A stretch of DNA of 45,831 bases from the NCBI GenBank assembly GCA_964058845.1, contig CAXKVR010000373.1, positions 1 to 45,831 of the forward strand. Direction: 5' to 3'. The translations under genes were made by a program, and so were the position numbers. The notes below the pieces were generated by a model that searched no databases, was not told the DNA's origin, and saw only the letters and a program-made list of their open reading frames with translations. Origin of the DNA: Carex sylvatica (taxonomy: Eukaryota > Streptophyta > Magnoliopsida > Poales > Cyperaceae). The stretch's first letter is position 1. The number at the start of each line of letters is the position of its first letter. This document shows positions 42,906 through 45,831 of this stretch, one piece after another.

Positions 42906-43904
42906 TCGAGTGAATCTTAACCTCAGGTAGGTCCATCAATCTGTCAAGGTGGGGACAATGATTGTTGCCTCCAATTACGTACGTAAAAATAATAAAAGAA
43001 ATAAACACTTTATGAACTCTGTTTTTATTAGGTTCTTTTGTTGGGTGTCAATTAATGTTCCAAATACGGATAATGGCTACTAAGAGGAGCCCAATAGATG
43101 CCCATCAGGGCCCACAGAACCTTTCCTAGTTTTATTTATTAACCCAGAGAAGCCCATATCTGTCGAACTATGAAATAAGCAATCCATTTTCATAGTAGAA
43201 TTAGCAAAGAGGAGGGTTGAAATCAAATGCACATGATTTTGTGCTTCTGTATGCTCTACATTTTTTATTTATATTTTCAAAGTCTGAACAGTCTAATCAC
43301 TCAATAAGATCTTTATAATAAAATAGGCTTTATAATAAAATAGGCTTAGAGATCTATTTTTATAATTTTTATAATTTTTTTACTATTATTTTAGATATGT
43401 ACAAAATCACTGTTTTAAGGAGATTTTGGATCATCCGAAATAGTGATATCATACCTATGTAAAAAAAATAGTAAAAAAGTTTTAAAAAATATAAAATTTG
43501 GTTTCCAAGAATATTTTATTATGAAGAACATATTGAGCGGTTCGAATCGACTGTTCAGGCTTTGAAAACGAATATAAAAGATGTGAAGCATATTGAAGAA
43601 CAAAATTATGGTGCATTTGAACCCTCCTCGTTAGTAAATTGTCCAACTTTAAAATAAAGCAATCCTTTTTCATAGTATAATTTCCATTTTGTATTTGATA
43701 GCTTTTGAAACTAACTCAAGATTTTTTGATGTAAGAAATGGTATAAACTATTTTCTTTGAATTACAATAAAGAAAATAGTATCAATGCACCGCCAGATTA
43801 TTTGGAGAAAAGCAAAATTGTACCAAACTTCTATTTCACTGCATTTCAAAAAAATTGGAATCACTTATTTCGTTAGCCCAAATGGTTTGTAATCGGCTCT
43901 CATT
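42906..43904. other. Intergenic with a partial foldback MITE
   Basis: 43080-43155 is the complement of the 'gggcttctctgggct ... gggcccac' block. 43375-43572 matches the right half of the foldback MITE at 29880-30153 ('aaaaaatataaaattt', 'attgagcggttcgaatcgac'). No gene is seen. Confidence 0.55.
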
Positions 43905-44195
43905 CCAGCAATAGATAAAATAAAATTGTAGTCTAACAATAAGGTTTTCTAGGCATTGTCAAGTCCTGTTGTTATTTTCTTCAATGATTTCATTTTATCT
44001 ATTGCCCTCTCGTCAAAGTGAAGTTTCAGTAAAATTGTCCTCTTGTCAATATATCAATAAGTTCATTTAAATATATTTTTTTGATTAACAGCAATATTTT
44101 AGACTTTTAGATTAGTGCTCTCAACCTCTGAGCATGCAGCATCTTTTTCCCTCAATTACATATCATAGCTCCGTAGAATCAATTAGCAGTTAGAG
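43905..44195 (-). repeat. Peptide-gene downstream block, copy 8 (inverted)
   Basis: Reverse complement of about 5990-6370 ('gaagtttcagtaaaattgtc', 'tctgagcatg', 'gtagaatcaattagcag'). It is the block belonging to gene 5, separated from it by an insertion at about 44200-45150. Confidence 0.75.
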
Positions 44196-44199
44196 GAAA

Positions 44200-45147
44200 A
44201 AAAAAGTGGATCAAGCCAGAAGGGAACAGACTTGAATTCAATGGTTATTGAATCCAAAGTGGTTCTAATGGGTTTGCTCACTATCAAATTTATTTTAGAA
44301 TTCGTGCACACGAATTTTAAAACATACACAAAAGTGTGGGCGCGAATCCTAAAGCAGATTCGATGGTGAACGAACTCATTGAAACTACTTTGAGTCCAAT
44401 GGCCATCGAATCCAAACTGATACACACCCAATACGGTACCGATACGTATCCGACACACCAATTGGTGTATCAGTTTACATGATGTATCCTTACACAGGAG
44501 ATACGGTCTCCGATACGCTATTAAATGTGACAGATACGGATTTGCTCATGAACACGGATGAGATACGGATCTCCGATGCCAGATTTTAAAATTAATGCTC
44601 CCTATTCTCGCTTCAAATTCTCTTATGCGATATAGCTGAACGTTTATATTTTGCGCAGAACCCGCTCCTGATCTTATATATACGGCATTTCAAGAATAAA
44701 TTATATTTTGGGACTAACCCATCAATACAATACGAACCGGACTAATCCATTAATTAATATTTTCTTCTATTTAATGTTACACCTCTCTTCTCTGATATAT
44801 CTTGGTGTTCTCTTCTCTGTTATTTATCGGATTGCAGAGGTATGAAAGTTTGAGTCCGTTAATTTTCATTTAAATTAAGAATATTTAGATATCATGATAT
44901 AATTTCAATAAGTTGAGCTCAAATAATTACAAATCATATTTTTTATTTCTGTGCATGAGTGATTTAAATTTTCAACTACCGTATAATACTTGTTGAACTA
45001 ATAATATAATTAAAATAATAAAAAATAATATATATATATAATAGGCATATTGTATTCTAGATTTTTTAAAATTACTGTATCGTCGTATCCGTATCGTAAC
45101 CGATACGATACCCGTATGTATATCCATGCAACATAGGCTACAGCAGT
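44200..45147. mobile_element. Putative DNA-element insertion(s) with GATACGG-rich ends
   Basis: This stretch interrupts the otherwise continuous inverted 3' region of gene 5. 44415-44580 and 45078-45147 are packed with GATACGG/CGATACGTATCCG motifs, recalling the ends of TE1 and TE2. 44215-44405 holds direct repeats of 'caatggYYatYgaatccaaa'. Borders and target duplication are not resolved, and no coding sequence is seen. Confidence 0.4.
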
Positions 45148-45419
45148 GTCTATGATACATCACAATTATTTATTTCAACCAACATAGTTACTTTCATATA
45201 CCAAATTATAGTCAAATGGGGCTGTTTGACCTGTCTCCACCGAGATGGCATTGGTAGGTTTATACAAGTAACTATTAATTGTACCCATTACAACAATAAT
45301 ATATGAAATCCCCTCCTCAGCACATATATATAATTCTCATTTATTATTTATACAAGTACATAAATATGTGGTTGCATTATTCTTGCTCTTAATCTTTCAT
45401 GTAACCAGGCATCATTCTT

Positions 45420-45831
45420 CTAGGGCTTTGTTTCAGGAGGACAATCTTTTCTATAATACTTATTGCACGTTGGTCTAGTGTAAGGCTGGCCGGGGTTGCC
45501 TGATGGAGCCGAAGGCTTTGGCTGTGAGACTCCTGTAATGAAATGACAAAGTAGATTTGTAAATTATATTTAATTACCAATGAAAGAAACAAAGAAGATT
45601 TCTGTCTCACTTTTTCTATTACTAAAAATTTCAACTTGCCACTTAAATAATTAGGAGCAAATTAAAAGATACTGGTTCTTGTTTCATTGAATTATAAGTC
45701 AATTATAATATGAATATTTCCTTAATTAAGAAAGAGAGATTACTCACTACCATCCTTGCTCTCTTCCAGGGTTCGAGCAGCCTCGATACAAGGCAATACG
45801 AGAGAGCTAGTGAAAACTAGGAAGAGAATGC
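45420..45831 (-). CDS. Gene 5: secreted two-cysteine peptide precursor, RALF-like (partial, cut by window end)
   Basis: On the minus strand, exon 1 (visible part 45831-45748) gives the second half of the family signal peptide and Arg-Thr-Leu-Glu-Glu-Ser-Lys-Asp-Gly. The donor is GTGAGT; the acceptor ATTACAG ends at 45533; exon 2 is 45532-45420; phase 1. 64 residues are visible and the start codon lies beyond the window. The mature part lacks the YxxY-like motif (Val-Ser-Gln-Pro-Lys-Pro instead) and has Gly-Gln-Pro-Tyr-Thr-Arg-Pro-Thr-Cys with a second Cys at C-x7-C, ending Pro-Pro-Glu-Thr-Lys-Pro. It resembles gene 3 (Gln-Pro-Lys-Pro) in exon 2 and 3' flank. It is the only family member in inverted orientation. 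Confidence 0.72.

Noticed and set aside
44183..44461. 92-codon open frame as a gene
   Set aside because: It overlaps unit sequence and repeat-rich insertion; no domain, and its boundary crosses a transposon junction.

Overview
The window is nuclear DNA from a flowering plant, most likely a eudicot. Small secreted-peptide genes carry GT-AG introns and TATA boxes. There is a remnant of a coiled-coil NBS-LRR resistance gene, a captured piece of a PHOX/CLMP1-type gene, and plant-type Copia, Gypsy, LINE, CACTA, hAT, MULE and Tourist elements. Intergenic DNA is AT-rich and mostly transposon debris. I see no rRNA, true tRNA, CRISPR or prokaryotic gene. The species cannot be named from the sequence.

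The host genes are a tandem family of five very similar two-exon genes for secreted peptides of about 68-83 residues: gene 1 at 4188-4686 (+), gene 2 at 9983-10451 (+), gene 3 at 14771-18900 (+), gene 4 at 30514-31007 (+) and gene 5 at 45420-45831 (-, cut by the window end). A sixth copy survives only as promoter and start codon near 790-940. Exon 1 encodes a near-invariant signal peptide and exon 2 a divergent proline-rich two-cysteine peptide that looks like a short RALF-like hormone (moderate confidence). Each gene sits in a duplicated unit. The block that follows each gene occurs eight times, so several units have lost their gene.

Region by region: 1-640, a segmental-duplication block; 790-6610, relic unit plus gene 1 unit with a LINE scrap and a decayed hAT; 6650-8573, a Gypsy gag relic interrupted by a LINE scrap; 8574-11260, gene 2 unit; 11280-14695, two stacked MULE-like elements upstream of gene 3; 14771-18900, gene 3, whose intron holds a young non-autonomous Copia element; 18900-22460, unit tail and a second segmental-duplication block; 22985-28630, broken Copia, CNL resistance-gene relic and a 5'-truncated LINE; 28630-31810, gene 4 unit; 31810-36616, simple repeats, MULE and Tourist MITEs and an inverted segmental-duplication block; 36617-40740, a CACTA remnant with spliced Ulp1-protease exons and a nested hAT; 40753-42185, a solo LTR; 42640-45831, the inverted gene 5 unit.

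The most unusual object is the Copia element at 15001-18717. Its LTRs differ at one base. It lacks protease, integrase and reverse transcriptase, carries a PB1 domain from a PHOX/CLMP1-like host gene fused in frame to gag, and contains an inverted RNase H-LTR piece from a slightly different family member, flanked by 138-bp direct repeats.
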